From: Mycoavidus cysteinexigens_B
GTDB taxonomy: Bacteria; Pseudomonadota; Gammaproteobacteria; Burkholderiales; Burkholderiaceae
DNA length: 64,000 bases
NCBI GenBank assembly: GCA_031963465.1
Contig: JASSUG010000006.1
Location: 62,001-126,000, forward strand
Direction of reading: 5' to 3'
The position numbers and the translations under genes are program-made. The notes below the pieces were generated by a model. The model ran no database searches. It worked only from the letters and a program-made list of their open reading frames with translations, and was not told the DNA's origin. Positions within the stretch are counted from its first letter, which is position 1, and every line of letters starts with the position of its first letter. This document shows, in pieces, positions 44,353-54,428 of this stretch.

Positions 44353-45639
44353 TCATACACCCAACTCAGAAGGCTCCTGCCGGCCATCTATTTTTTGAGT
44401 ATTTTCACCCAGTTCAAGTGGAACCGTTCTTGCAGCTGGAATAATAACGATTTTAGGTGTCTGGGGCGCCGCTATTGTAACGACTTTCTTTTTCGACTTC
44501 TTAGGCGCTGCATAAGCCGTGGCTACAAGCGGCTTTTTCGGACGCGACAGGACGGTGCCGCGCGGAGTTTTATTATAAGCTTGGATCACTGCGCGGCTAG
44601 GCTTTTGCGGAAGATAAATTGAGACATCACGCCCCTGCGCAACCTCACGTAAACGCCCGCGTTCTGCCTGTACTTTAGCGCCATAAATACCATCATATTT
44701 TGAAATAGCGCCAACGTATAGACGCAATCCTTGCGCAAGTGACCCCCCTCTTACGATACAGTCCTTTAGAATCAAGGCGCCCACCTTAAGGTTAGCAAGC
44801 GGATCGAAGGCCGCGGCAACCCCACCAAAATGGTCGAATTTGTCCGCATGCAGCCTGGACATAACCTGCATTAATCCTTGCGCACCCACGCCACTTTCTG
44901 CATACGGATTAAATCTGGATTCAATGGCGATTACCGATAGCAGCAACAACGGATCAAGGCCAAATTCTCGACCTATAGTAAACGCCTCTTTGACAAGCTG
45001 ATTGAGTGGTTCACGCGCGACCCGGTAACGACGCGCAAGATAATCCACCACCAACATCCGTTCTTGGGGCGAAGCTAAGATTTGATCATCACGCGCATCT
45101 GCCGCAACCCGAGCGGAGGTAATCTTGCGCACGCGTGCTTCAAATGCAGAAAGCCTCGGCCTAGCCAGTTTCTCAAACCCTCCTGGCGCATCCCCAGCAG
45201 CAGCATTAAAATGGACCGCGGCGGAGACCAGCGCAGGCTGCATCGGCGGCGCGCTTTTAGGGGATACGTCAAACACAGGCGCGAGCCGCGTCATGAACGC
45301 CTGCCGCAATGCCGGCGACAACCAGCATAGTATTACGCCAGCAATGACCACCAGCCCCACTATATGAGCAAAATAACGGCTCATTTGGGTACTGTGATGC
45401 AAAGCGCTGCGCATAGCCGGCGCGGACGCAAAGTTTAGGGCCCCTCGCCCCGCCAAGCGATAAAATAGACCCCGCAGCAGGCGAGCCGCATTAAAGCTAT
45501 ACACACCTAGGTGAGAACCCACGCCCCGCCAAATATAACAAAAACCTTCATAGCATACTCGTAGCCGCCTAATGAAGGCGGCGATGAACAAAGCGCTTGG
45601 CGTTTGTTGATTAGAGTGAGGGGGTAAATGAGCATTCAT
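44353..45639 (-). CDS. Lytic transglycosylase (SLT domain) membrane protein
   Basis: A 428-residue protein. It has a hydrophobic anchor around residues 90-110 (FAHIVGLVVIAGVILCWLSP) after a basic N-terminus. The SLT domain follows: LLLSVIAIESRFNPYAESGV (catalytic Glu in IESRFN), then GAQGLMQVMSRLHADKF and FDPLANLKVGALILKDCI. Such enzymes cleave peptidoglycan to form anhydro-muramyl ends. The C-terminus is a Lys/Pro-rich linker (AAPKKSKKKVVTIA). The stop is only 12 bp from the IS982 target duplication, so its natural terminator may have been displaced. Confidence 0.9.
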   Translation of the reverse strand: MNAHLPPHSNQQTPSALFIAAFIRRLRVCYEGFCYIWRGVGSHLGVYSFNAARLLRGLFYRLAGRGALNFASAPAMRSALHHSTQMSRYFAHIVGLVVIAGVILCWLSPALRQAFMTRLAPVFDVSPKSAPPMQPALVSAAVHFNAAAGDAPGGFEKLARPRLSAFEARVRKITSARVAADARDDQILASPQERMLVVDYLARRYRVAREPLNQLVKEAFTIGREFGLDPLLLLSVIAIESRFNPYAESGVGAQGLMQVMSRLHADKFDHFGGVAAAFDPLANLKVGALILKDCIVRGGSLAQGLRLYVGAISKYDGIYGAKVQAERGRLREVAQGRDVSIYLPQKPSRAVIQAYNKTPRGTVLSRPKKPLVATAYAAPKKSKKKVVTIAAPQTPKIVIIPAARTVPLELGENTQKIDGRQEPSELGV

Positions 45640-45852
45640 GCCGGAAATTTTAGCAGGCTTTTATGGCCAGTCAATCCTATACATAAGGCAAATAATTACT
45701 TTTAGTAATAAACAAGACATTTTTTGATGCGCTACGTGCGTTTTTCCGGTTCTGATGCCGCTCGACCTGCTGTCTTTTTTCTTCCACAATAAGCCTACGC
45801 ATTTTTCAGTGACTCATCGAATACATCGGGCTAGGCCAGGTAAAATGGCGAA

Positions 45853-47397
45853 ATGAAATATAAAGATCTACGCGATTTTACCCACCAGCTCGAAACACTT
45901 GGCGAGCTACGCCGCGTGAGCGCACCGGTTTCCCCCATCCTTGAAATGACTGCGCTGTGCGATCGTGTACTACGCGCAGGCGGTCCTGCGCTATTATTTG
46001 AACAACCAACCGGCCATTCAATGCCGGTGCTCGGTAATCTGTTCGGCACAACGCGGCGCATTGCCCTCGGCATGGGTGTCGATAGCACTCAGTCAGAAAC
46101 CGATTCGCTGGCTTCGCTGCGCGATATCGGGCGTCTATTATGTGAACTGAAAGAACCCACCCCGCCGCAACGACTTAAAGACGCCGGTAATCTGCTAACG
46201 CTGGTCAAAGCGGTCTGGGATATGGCGCCCAAAACCATCAGTTCGCCCCCCTGCCAAGAAATTGTCTGGGAAGGCAATGATGTTGATCTTGCCCGGCTGC
46301 CGATCCAGACCTGCTGGCCAGACGATGCTGGCCCACTAATTACGTGGGGGCTCACCGTCACGCGAGGGCCTCACAAAACCCGCCAAAATCTTGGCATATA
46401 CCGACAGCAAGTGATTGGACGCAACCAAGTCATCATGCGTTGGCTTGCGCATCGTGGCGGGGCGCTTGATTTTCGAGAATTTGCCCTGGCTTTTCCTGGT
46501 CAGCCTTATCCTGTTGCTGTCGCGCTGGGCGCTGATCCAGCTACCCTGCTGGGCGCTGTGACGCCGGTGCCAGATTCTCTATCTGAGTACCAGTTTGCTG
46601 GCTTGCTGCGTGGGGGGCGTACCGAACTCGCCAAATGTATCACGCCTGGCTTAAGCGCATTACGCGTACCGGCTCGCGCCGAGATTGTACTAGAAGGCTT
46701 TATCTACCCCAAAGCTGATGCGACCTTGCCAGGCCCGGCAAGCTACGAGCACGCACTCGAAGGCCCCTTTGGCGACCATACAGGCTACTACAATGAACAA
46801 GCCTTATTTCCGGTGCTCACGATCGAACGCATCAGCATGCGACGTAATGCGCTTTACCATTCCACCTATACCGGCAAACCGCCGGACGAACCCGCTATAT
46901 TAGGCGTCGCACTTAATGAAGTGCTGGTCCCCCTGCTGCAAAAACAATTTACCGAAATTACTGATTTCTACCTGCCGCCAGAAGGATGCAGCTACCGCAT
47001 GGCGCTTGTGCAAATCAAAAAAAGCTACCCTGGCCATGCTCGGCGGGTCATGTTTGGTGTCTGGGGCTTTCTACGGCAATTCATGTACACGAAATTCATT
47101 GTTGTCGTAGACGATGACGTCAATCTTCGCGATTGGAAAGAAGTCATTTGGGCCATTACCACACGAGTTGATCCAAGCCGCGATACACTACTCGTTGATC
47201 AGACACCGATTGACTATCTTGACTTCGCATCGCCAACCGCGGGGCTTGGCTCAAAGATGGGGCTTGATGCCACTCATAAATGGCCAGGTGAGACTCAGCG
47301 TGAATGGGGGCGGCCCATCACCATGGATCAAGAGGTCACCCGCCGGATTGATGCCCTATACGAAGAGTTGGCGCTGGCAGCTCATTTCAAGGCATAA
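45853..47397 (+). CDS. ubiD: 3-octaprenyl-4-hydroxybenzoate carboxy-lyase UbiD
   Basis: A 514-residue prenylated-FMN-dependent decarboxylase of ubiquinone synthesis. It opens MKYKDLRDFTHQLETLGELR. Motifs include PALLFEQPTGHSMPVLGNLF, NLGIYRQQVIGRNQVIMRWL (metal/prFMN region), EIVLEGFIYPKADATLPGPA, EGPFGDHTGYYNE and VVVDDDVNLRDWKEVIWAIT. The length is normal. It stands alone after a 213-bp gap and needs UbiX, not in this window, for its cofactor. Confidence 0.96.
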   Translation: MKYKDLRDFTHQLETLGELRRVSAPVSPILEMTALCDRVLRAGGPALLFEQPTGHSMPVLGNLFGTTRRIALGMGVDSTQSETDSLASLRDIGRLLCELKEPTPPQRLKDAGNLLTLVKAVWDMAPKTISSPPCQEIVWEGNDVDLARLPIQTCWPDDAGPLITWGLTVTRGPHKTRQNLGIYRQQVIGRNQVIMRWLAHRGGALDFREFALAFPGQPYPVAVALGADPATLLGAVTPVPDSLSEYQFAGLLRGGRTELAKCITPGLSALRVPARAEIVLEGFIYPKADATLPGPASYEHALEGPFGDHTGYYNEQALFPVLTIERISMRRNALYHSTYTGKPPDEPAILGVALNEVLVPLLQKQFTEITDFYLPPEGCSYRMALVQIKKSYPGHARRVMFGVWGFLRQFMYTKFIVVVDDDVNLRDWKEVIWAITTRVDPSRDTLLVDQTPIDYLDFASPTAGLGSKMGLDATHKWPGETQREWGRPITMDQEVTRRIDALYEELALAAHFKA

Positions 47398-47512
47398 CAG
47401 TGCAGGGGCATAACAGTGCAGGGGCAAAACCATGACCGCAGCTTAGTCTGCTCACATTACTCAAGCAATAGCGTCCTCTAATTAACGTTATCTTTTTCGC
47501 TCACCTTTTTCC

Positions 47513-48283
47513 GTGGCCCATTTTAAAACCCTTGTCGATTCGATCGAAGACCTACTACCGCAAACCCAGTGCACCAAATGCGGCTATGCAGGCTGCCGCC
47601 CTTATGCGGAAGCCATTGCACAAGGCGCGGCAAATTACAATCAATGTCCGCCCGGTGGCTTAGAAGGCGTGCAGCGACTTGCCTCATTATTAGGCAAGCC
47701 GGTGATTGCGTTAAATCCAGCCAACGGCGCCGAACGACCTCGCCCGTTGGCCATCATTGATGAAAACCTGTGTATCGGCTGCACGCTCTGCATCCAGGCT
47801 TGCCCTGTCGATGCCATTATTGGGGCCCCCAAACAAATGCATACGGTGGTGGCTTCGCGATGTACTGGCTGCGACCTATGCGTTGCCCCTTGCCCAGTTG
47901 ATTGCATTGCCATGGAGCCGATCACAGGAACCGCCACCGGCTGGCGCGCGTGGCCGCAGAAAGCCGCCGATGCAGCACGCACACACCATCAGTTACGGCA
48001 AGCTCGAAAAGCGCGTGAACAGGCCCAGACCGCAACGCGAATCAGCGCCCGCCAGGCTGCCGCTGATTTAGCCGGTCAACCAGCACAGGCAGGATCTGTG
48101 CCAAGCGCGGACAAGGCCACAGATTCTGCTGCCAAGAAACGCGCTATCATCCAAGCCGCGCTTGAGCGCGCGCGCCAAAAAAAGGCAACATTGGCCGGCC
48201 AAGAAACGAGTCCAAAGAATACCGAGCCTGCTACACCTGCCCTACCCCAAGAGACATCAGATAACCATCAAAAAAATCGGTGA
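47513..48283 (+). CDS. rnfB: RnfB/RsxB-type electron transport protein
   Basis: A 256-residue iron-sulfur protein starting at GTG 47513. The N-terminal four-Cys Fe4S4 domain reads TQCTKCGYAGCRPYAEAI, with a following NQCPPGG. Two ferredoxin clusters follow: CIGCTLCIQACPVDAIIGAP and CTGCDLCVAPCPVDCIAMEP. It lacks the N-terminal membrane anchor of E. coli RnfB and has a long Ala/Gln/Lys-rich C-terminal extension, as in Burkholderia homologues. No other Rnf subunits are nearby. It likely transfers electrons, perhaps to an IscR/SoxR-type or DNA-repair partner (nth is adjacent); that partner is inferred. Confidence 0.9.
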   Translation: MAHFKTLVDSIEDLLPQTQCTKCGYAGCRPYAEAIAQGAANYNQCPPGGLEGVQRLASLLGKPVIALNPANGAERPRPLAIIDENLCIGCTLCIQACPVDAIIGAPKQMHTVVASRCTGCDLCVAPCPVDCIAMEPITGTATGWRAWPQKAADAARTHHQLRQARKAREQAQTATRISARQAAADLAGQPAQAGSVPSADKATDSAAKKRAIIQAALERARQKKATLAGQETSPKNTEPATPALPQETSDNHQKNR

Positions 48284-48287
48284 ATTT

Positions 48288-48995
48288 ATGAATCTGACCA
48301 AACGCCGGGCAATCTATGAGACGCTGCAAAGTCTGAACCCGCACCCGACGACTGAGCTTGAATATAAAACACCGTTTGAACTATTGATTGCAGTGATGCT
48401 CTCGGCACAAGCCACGGATGTCTCTGTCAATAAAGCGACCCGCCATTTGTTTAAGGTTGCCAATACACCACAAACCTTACTGGAACTTGGCGAAGCAGGT
48501 GTGATCGACTATATAAAGACCATCGGTCTTTTTCGTACCAAAGCAAAAAACCTCATCACAACTTGTAAAATGCTGCTTGAACATTATGCTGGCACGGTTC
48601 CCGCCGAACGGGATGCGCTTGAATCGCTGCCTGGCGTTGGTCGAAAAACGGCAAATGTGGTTTTAAATACGGCTTTTGGCCAGCCAACGATTGCGGTTGA
48701 TACGCATATTTTCCGAGTGGCAAACCGTACGGGCTTAGCACCAGGCAAAGATGTGCGGGTCGTTGAAGCGGCGCTCGAGAAATATACACCTAAAGAGTTT
48801 CGGCACGATGCTCATCATTGGTTGATCTTGCACGGCCGTTATGTCTGCAAAGCCCGTCGCCCCGAATGTTGGCATTGCGTGATTGAACCCCTATGCGAGT
48901 TTAAAGCTAAAACCTCCGCACCGGATCTAGGACTTAAGACCCCAACTCGGCAACCTCGAGTAAAGTTAAATTTAGTCACCAAGAGTCGCCATTGA
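48288..48995 (+). CDS. nth: Endonuclease III (DNA glycosylase/AP lyase)
   Basis: A 235-residue Nth that removes oxidised pyrimidines. ATG 48288 (MNLTKRRAIYETLQSLNPHP) matches the family; an in-frame ATG at 48162 lies inside rnfB. The HhH motif ALESLPGVGRKTANVVLNTA carries the catalytic Lys, and VDTHIFRVANRTGL has the catalytic Asp (about residues 112-145). The C-terminal Fe4S4 loop is CKARRPECWHCVIEPLCEF. It is separated from rnfB by four bases, which implies one operon. Confidence 0.96.
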   Translation: MNLTKRRAIYETLQSLNPHPTTELEYKTPFELLIAVMLSAQATDVSVNKATRHLFKVANTPQTLLELGEAGVIDYIKTIGLFRTKAKNLITTCKMLLEHYAGTVPAERDALESLPGVGRKTANVVLNTAFGQPTIAVDTHIFRVANRTGLAPGKDVRVVEAALEKYTPKEFRHDAHHWLILHGRYVCKARRPECWHCVIEPLCEFKAKTSAPDLGLKTPTRQPRVKLNLVTKSRH

Positions 48996-49021
48996 TTTCC
49001 ATAACAGAGTAAAACAGGCCA

Positions 49022-49447
49022 ATGTTTAATCCGAGTCAACAAGAAGTCCGCCAATTTTTTTGCGAAACTTGGCGCAAGCAGCAGGCGGGCGCTATCCTTA
49101 CGCCTCTCGAAAATATCGCCGCAAGCTGGATTAGCGAGCATCCAGAGTATCATAAACTGCTCTCGACTCCTGACGCACCAAAACAAGTGTATCTGCCAGA
49201 GCAAGGCCAAACCAATCCATTTTTGCATTTATCGATGCACCTCGCCATCAGCGAACAGGTATCGATCAACCAGCCCCCAGGTATTCGCGCAGCGCATGAG
49301 CGGCTTGCCGCCAAATTGGGGACAAGCCATGCAGCTCACCATATGATTATGGAATGCCTCGGTGAAACATTATGGCAAGCCCAACGTAACCAGACGCCGC
49401 TAGATTCGGCCGCCTATCTTGCATGTATTAAACAGCGAGCCTCATAA
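49022..49447 (+). CDS. DUF1841 family protein
   Basis: A 141-residue protein recognisable as DUF1841 from MFNPSQQEVRQFFCETWRKQ at the start. FLHLSMHLAISEQVSINQPP and the histidine-containing HHMIMECLGETLWQAQR pattern follow. Function is unknown; the Met/His arrangement has been suggested to bind a metal or to be structural. It lies between nth and rsmE in the same direction, the order I expect in Burkholderia. Confidence 0.9.
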   Translation: MFNPSQQEVRQFFCETWRKQQAGAILTPLENIAASWISEHPEYHKLLSTPDAPKQVYLPEQGQTNPFLHLSMHLAISEQVSINQPPGIRAAHERLAAKLGTSHAAHHMIMECLGETLWQAQRNQTPLDSAAYLACIKQRAS

Positions 49448-49483
49448 AAACCCTTGCCCCTCTTGCACAATACCGGATCTCCC

Positions 49484-50239
49484 ATGCCTGTTCCTCGCTT
49501 CTTTGTATCCATGCCACTTGTCGCTGGCGAATCAATCACCTTGCCAAACGATGTCGCTCTGCATATGCGGGTCTTACGCTTAACCGCAGGCGACCCAATT
49601 ATTTTATTCAACGGCATGGGCGGCGAATTTAACGCCACGGTGTTGACTATCGACAAAAAACAGCTACTCGCGCAAGTAGTGGCCCACGACAGCTGCGCTC
49701 TGCGTAATACAGAGCCACCCTATCAGCTAACGCTCGCGCAAGGGATTGCAAGTGGCGACAAAATGGATTGGCTGATTGAAAAAGCGGTTGAATTGGGCGT
49801 GCACCGAATCGTGCCCATCACCACTTCAAAAAGTGTGGTGCGGCTAGCTGGCGAACGAGCCGTGCGTCGTCATCACCACTGGCAAGCCTTAGTGCGCGCC
49901 GCCTGCGAGCAATGCGGCCGCAACCAACTGCCGGTCGTTGATGCGCCGATTGATTTCAGCACCTGGCTCAGCACATTGCCCCAAACCGCGCCAGCCAATC
50001 ATTCAACCCGATTTATGCTGTCACCGCGCGCCACGCGCGGCTTTCAGACGCTGCCCGTCACGCCTCCTGCCGAACCCGTGATTCTCCTTATCGGTCCTGA
50101 AGGCGGCCTGACTGCAGCGGAAGAACAGGCAGCCGCCGCCTATGATTTTTTTGAGCTCTCTCTAGGGCCTCGTGTCCTACGAACCGAAACCGCCGGCATT
50201 GCCGCACTGGCTGGCTTAGCTATACGCTGGGGCGGCTGA
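49484..50239 (+). CDS. rsmE: 16S rRNA (uracil-1498-N3)-methyltransferase
   Basis: A 251-residue SPOUT methyltransferase. It begins MPVPRFFVSMPLVAGESITL with a PUA-like N-terminus. The SPOUT fold has SGDKMDWLIEKAVELGVHRI and the SAM knot: ILLIGPEGGLTAAEEQAAAA and FFELSLGPRVLRTETAGIAA. ATG 49484 is chosen; an in-frame ATG 30 bases upstream adds an atypical leader. Its 3' end overlaps the convergent barstar-like gene by 24 bp. Confidence 0.94.
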   Translation: MPVPRFFVSMPLVAGESITLPNDVALHMRVLRLTAGDPIILFNGMGGEFNATVLTIDKKQLLAQVVAHDSCALRNTEPPYQLTLAQGIASGDKMDWLIEKAVELGVHRIVPITTSKSVVRLAGERAVRRHHHWQALVRAACEQCGRNQLPVVDAPIDFSTWLSTLPQTAPANHSTRFMLSPRATRGFQTLPVTPPAEPVILLIGPEGGLTAAEEQAAAAYDFFELSLGPRVLRTETAGIAALAGLAIRWGG

Positions 50240-50776
50240 TGATAAAGCAAATGAGAAAAAGACCCGATAATCAACACCGCATTTAGCCCAAAACTCTGTC
50301 GCTTCGCGAAATACATCAAGCAGCGTTTCACGCGCTTCTTTGTCAAATTTTTGCGTCGCGGGTAGGCCTTCGAGCACAATCACAAAGCCCGGTTGCGGCC
50401 CAGCTTTATAAATTAATTCCGTCAAATTGTCATACAGCGCGTCATAATTTTTACCCTCTTGCCTCGGCAGCAAAAATGAGGTGGTGATCGTACTCAGCAC
50501 CTCTGCTTTGGTTTGAGCATGCGCACAGGACGCGTACAAAAAATGCTGGCCAAGCCGCCCTGCTTCGCGCGCTAGCTCAAGCACCCGGAATGCGCGAATT
50601 GACTGCACAATGTTAGGGCGCACATTCTTAAAAAGGCTCATATTGACCTTATCAGACAGGGGTTCGCTACAAGCGACACCCTTGCTGCTCGACAAAATAT
50701 ATTGAAAGGGGTTAGCGTCGCGCCTGGACAAGCCGCTCACGGCATGCGTGCCGTGCGCCATAAAATTGTCGCTCAT
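50216..50776 (-). CDS. Barstar-like (RNase inhibitor fold) protein
   Basis: A 186-residue protein whose C-terminal half matches barstar-type folds: EGKNYDALYDNLTELIYKAG, GFVIVLEGLPATQKFDKEAR and ETLLDVFREATEFWAKCGVD. Its N-terminal ~90 residues are an extra helical part. Barstars inhibit RNases of the barnase type; this chromosomal form, conserved beside rsmE in Burkholderia, has no adjacent RNase toxin, so its partner is unknown. Convergent with rsmE, overlapping its last 24 bp. Confidence 0.82.
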   Translation of the reverse strand: MSDNFMAHGTHAVSGLSRRDANPFQYILSSSKGVACSEPLSDKVNMSLFKNVRPNIVQSIRAFRVLELAREAGRLGQHFLYASCAHAQTKAEVLSTITTSFLLPRQEGKNYDALYDNLTELIYKAGPQPGFVIVLEGLPATQKFDKEARETLLDVFREATEFWAKCGVDYRVFFSFALSSAAPAYS

Positions 50777-51054
50777 ACCATTGATTCCATTATGCGCTGA
50801 ATATCGATTTCATCCTTATGCGGTGAATTGTTGCCAATTCATGCGCATCAAGCGCTGAAAAACAGGTGTATCAGATTGCTCTTTAGCGCCGTCGGCATTG
50901 CATCGAGCAAGCTTTCACCTTTGATATCCTCTTCTTCCTACAGGAAAAAGAGTTTTACCTTACGGCGTTCAGACTCTTCGCAAAAACAGATGAAATGTAA
51001 TTCCAATTACCGTTAAAAGTATAAGAGTAACGTTATTGGCAGCTGGAATCAATA

Positions 51055-53361
51055 TCAACCCATTTCACGGCTAGCTGCGACCACGTCGGCCACGACCAGC
51101 GCCGCCATATTAATAATGCGCCGCACCGTAGCCGACTCAGTTAAAATATGAACTGGCCGGGCTGCGCCGAGCAAAATGGGACCAATCGCAATATTGTTAC
51201 CCGCGGTGGTTTTGAGCAGGTTGTATGAAATATTGGCGGCGTCGATATTAGGCAGCACCAATAAATTTGCCTCGCCTTTAAAAGTCGAATCTGGCAAAAT
51301 TTCTCGGCGTAAACGCTCATCGAGCGCGCAATCGCCATGCATCTCACCATCCACATCAAGCCCGGGAGCGCGTGCTTGCAAAATTGCCAATACTTCACGC
51401 ATTTTCTGAGCAGAAGGCGCATTACTTGAACCAAAATTAGAGTGCGAAAGCAGAGCAATCTTAGGTTCAATGCCAAAACGGGAGACTTCTTCTGCCGCCA
51501 TGAGGGTAATTTCTGCCAACTCGCTAGGCGTTGGATCAACATTAACGTGTGTATCCACTAAGAAAATTTGCCGGCCGGGCAAGATTAAACCGTTCATTGC
51601 CGCATATACGGAACACTCTGGGCGTTTGCCGATGATTTGATCAATGAAATGCAAATGACGATGAGTGGTGCTAATCGTGCCGCAAATCATACCGTCGGCT
51701 TCGCCTTTATGCACCAGCATGGCGCCAATTAATGTCGTACGCCGGCGCATTTCAACTTTTGCCAGCTGCTCGGTAATGCCCTTGCGCGCCATCTTTTTAT
51801 AATACGTCTGCCAGTAATCACGATAACGTTCGTCATATTCCGGATTCACAATCCTGCAATCAAGCCCCGGAACTAAGCGCAACCCATAGCGCGCAATCCG
51901 TTGCTCAATGACGGCTGGGCGGCCAACTAAAATAGGATAGGCAATTTTTTCGTCGACAATGATTTGCACCGCACGCAGAATACGCTCTTCTTCGCCCTCG
52001 CAAAATACAATACGTTTTTTGTCGGCCGCCGTACTACGAGCAACCGCAAAGATCGGCTTCATAATCGTGCCGCTATGGTATACAAATTGCTGCAGATGCT
52101 GCTGATAAGCATCCATATCCTCGATCGGCCGGGTGGCCACGCCCGCGGCCATTGCCGCCCGGGCTACAGCGGGGGCAATTTTTACAATTAAGCGCGGATC
52201 AAACGGCTTTGGAATCAGGTATTGCGCTCCAAATGATAAGTCTTGAATCCCATAAGCGCTGGTCACGATATCGCTTTGTTCTTGCCGAGCGAGCTCAGCC
52301 AGCGCATCGACTGCAGCAATTTCCATTTCACGAGTGATGGTAGTCGCACCAACGTCAAGCGCCCCTCGAAAAATAAATGGAAAACAGAGAACATTGTTCA
52401 CTTGATTGGGATAATCCGTACGGCCCGTTGCCAAGATAGCATCAGGGCGTACAGCCAGCGCCAATTCCGGCAAAATTTCTGGGGTAGGATTAGCCAACGC
52501 CATAATCAATGGTTGCGGCGCCATGCGCTTGACCATTTCCTGTTGTAGCACGCCCGCTGCCGACAAGCCAAGAAAAACATCCGCATCCACCATAACTTCA
52601 GCCAACGTGCGCGCTTCGGTAGTTTGCATAAAGCGGGCTTTATCTGGATCCATAAGGTCCGTGCGGCCTTGGTAAACCACGCCAGCGAGATCAGTCACCC
52701 AAATATTTTTTAGCGGCAAACCCAGATCTACTAGCAGGTCTAAACAAGCAAGCGCGGCCGCGCCCGCACCAGAAGTGACCAATTTAATCTCGGTGATTTT
52801 TTTGTCCACCACTTTAAGGGCGTTGATAATCGCGGCCGAGACCACAATCGCAGTACCGTGTTGATCATCATGAAAAACCGGGATTTTCATCCGCTTACGG
52901 CATTCGCGCTCGACAATAAAGCAATCGGGGGCCTTTACATCCTCAAGATTAATACCGCCAAAAGTCGGTTCAAGTGCGGCGATGACCTCAACCAATTTTA
53001 AAGGGTCTTTTTCATTGATCTCAATATCAAAAACATCAATCCCAGCAAATTTTTTGAACAAAACCGCCTTACCTTCCATCACGGGCTTAGCCGCCAGCGG
53101 GCCAATATCGCCTAGCCCCAATACGGCGGTACCATTCGTCACCACCCCAACCAGATTACTGCGCGCGGTAAAGCGCGCAGCATTCAGTGGATTTGCTTGA
53201 ATTTCTTCACACGCAGCGGCCACCCCTGGCGAATAGGCCAGAGCCAGATCACGCTGGTTAAGCATTTGCTTGGTAGGAGTGACAGCGATTTTTCCAGGCA
53301 CAGGAAATTCGTGATAATCAAGCGCGGCGTCGCGCAATTTACTGTTGTATGGAGTCGACAT
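51055..53361 (-). CDS. maeB: NADP-dependent malic enzyme (malic–phosphotransacetylase fusion)
   Basis: A 768-residue MaeB-type fusion. The first ~430 residues are malic enzyme: AYSPGVAAACEEIQANPLNA, GIDVFDIEINEKDP, VFHDDQHGTAIVVSAAIINA and VTSGAGAAALACLDLLVDLG for NADP binding. The C-terminal ~330 residues are a phosphotransacetylase-like domain with IVFCEGEEERILRAVQIIVD and GEADGMICGTIST. It decarboxylates malate to pyruvate and makes NADPH; the second domain is regulatory (acetyl-CoA). It is divergent from thiL. Confidence 0.95.
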   Translation of the reverse strand: MSTPYNSKLRDAALDYHEFPVPGKIAVTPTKQMLNQRDLALAYSPGVAAACEEIQANPLNAARFTARSNLVGVVTNGTAVLGLGDIGPLAAKPVMEGKAVLFKKFAGIDVFDIEINEKDPLKLVEVIAALEPTFGGINLEDVKAPDCFIVERECRKRMKIPVFHDDQHGTAIVVSAAIINALKVVDKKITEIKLVTSGAGAAALACLDLLVDLGLPLKNIWVTDLAGVVYQGRTDLMDPDKARFMQTTEARTLAEVMVDADVFLGLSAAGVLQQEMVKRMAPQPLIMALANPTPEILPELALAVRPDAILATGRTDYPNQVNNVLCFPFIFRGALDVGATTITREMEIAAVDALAELARQEQSDIVTSAYGIQDLSFGAQYLIPKPFDPRLIVKIAPAVARAAMAAGVATRPIEDMDAYQQHLQQFVYHSGTIMKPIFAVARSTAADKKRIVFCEGEEERILRAVQIIVDEKIAYPILVGRPAVIEQRIARYGLRLVPGLDCRIVNPEYDERYRDYWQTYYKKMARKGITEQLAKVEMRRRTTLIGAMLVHKGEADGMICGTISTTHRHLHFIDQIIGKRPECSVYAAMNGLILPGRQIFLVDTHVNVDPTPSELAEITLMAAEEVSRFGIEPKIALLSHSNFGSSNAPSAQKMREVLAILQARAPGLDVDGEMHGDCALDERLRREILPDSTFKGEANLLVLPNIDAANISYNLLKTTAGNNIAIGPILLGAARPVHILTESATVRRIINMAALVVADVVAASREMG

Positions 53362-53438
53362 GAAAAAGCCAATTATTGAAATAAAGTACTACTTCAGGAT
53401 TCTTACCCTGCATTTTAGCGCTATTCTTCCTTTTCCTC

Positions 53439-54428
53439 ATGCTAACTGAATTTGATGTCATCGAGCGCTTTTTCACGCGCCCCCGCCAAACACCCCACGC
53501 ACCCAGCATTGTGCTAGGTACGGGGGACGATTGCGCGCTGCTTAACCTCGCTCCTAATCACCATTTAGCGATATCCACGGATATGCTGGTTGCCGGGCGC
53601 CATTTTTTTGCGGATACAGATCCACGCGGACTGGGTCATAAGGCGCTCGCCGTGAATTTGTCTGATCTCGCTGCAATGGGCGCCACGCCACGCGCCTTTA
53701 CCCTTGCCTTAGCTCTGCCTGAGGCACGCGCGCAATGGCTCGCGCCATTTAGCGAGGGCTTATTTGCGCTCGCGGATCAATACGACTGCGCACTGATTGG
53801 CGGCGATACCACTGCTGGCCCGCTCAATCTCTGCCTGACTGTATTTGGCGAGATCAAGCATGGACAAGCGCTCACCCGGGCGGCAGCCTGCGTTGACGAT
53901 GATATTTGGGTATCAGGGGTGTTAGGCGATGCCCGCCTAGCACTCGGCGCACTGCGCCAGGAATGGACGGTCACGACTCATGATTGGCCTGCGCTGCAAC
54001 GCGCGCTTGAATGGCCCCAACCGCGCATTGCATTAGGCCAGGCATTAACGAGGATTGCCCATGCAGCACTTGACCTATCGGATGGCCTCGCCGGTGATTT
54101 AATGCACCTGGTCAAACGCTCTAAGGTTAATGCCATCATCGAAGTCGATCAACTGCCGCGCTCCGCCATCCTAGAAAAGCAGCCGCTGGCCATCCAACAA
54201 CGCTGTACGCTAAGTGGTGGCGACGATTATGAGTTATGCTTTACCGCTCTCCCCGATGCCCGCGCCGCGATTACAGCGCTGGCAGAAAATCTGGGCCTAC
54301 CACTCACTCGTATCGGTACAATAACGGCCTTTGACCCATCCAAGGCACGGATTCTCTGGCGCACCGCCAATAACACTCCACTGTGTGCACCACCACGTGG
54401 ATTTGACCATTTTGACACGCATGCATGA
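53439..54428 (+). CDS. thiL: Thiamine-monophosphate kinase
   Basis: A 329-residue ThiL that phosphorylates thiamine monophosphate. Motifs: the start MLTEFDVIERFFTRP, GTGDDCALL, STDMLVAGRHFFADTDP, GHKALAVNLSDLAAMGA, LIGGDTTAGPLNL, ALDLSDGLAGDLMHLV and SGGDDYELCFTALPDA (the ATP and metal sites). It overlaps pgpA by 8 bp, so the two are coupled. Confidence 0.95.
   Translation: MLTEFDVIERFFTRPRQTPHAPSIVLGTGDDCALLNLAPNHHLAISTDMLVAGRHFFADTDPRGLGHKALAVNLSDLAAMGATPRAFTLALALPEARAQWLAPFSEGLFALADQYDCALIGGDTTAGPLNLCLTVFGEIKHGQALTRAAACVDDDIWVSGVLGDARLALGALRQEWTVTTHDWPALQRALEWPQPRIALGQALTRIAHAALDLSDGLAGDLMHLVKRSKVNAIIEVDQLPRSAILEKQPLAIQQRCTLSGGDDYELCFTALPDARAAITALAENLGLPLTRIGTITAFDPSKARILWRTANNTPLCAPPRGFDHFDTHA

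Noticed and set aside
50828..51016. Short plus-strand ORF between barstar-like gene and maeB
   Set aside because: No ribosome site, no recognisable family, low-complexity Ser-rich sequence; more likely noncoding.
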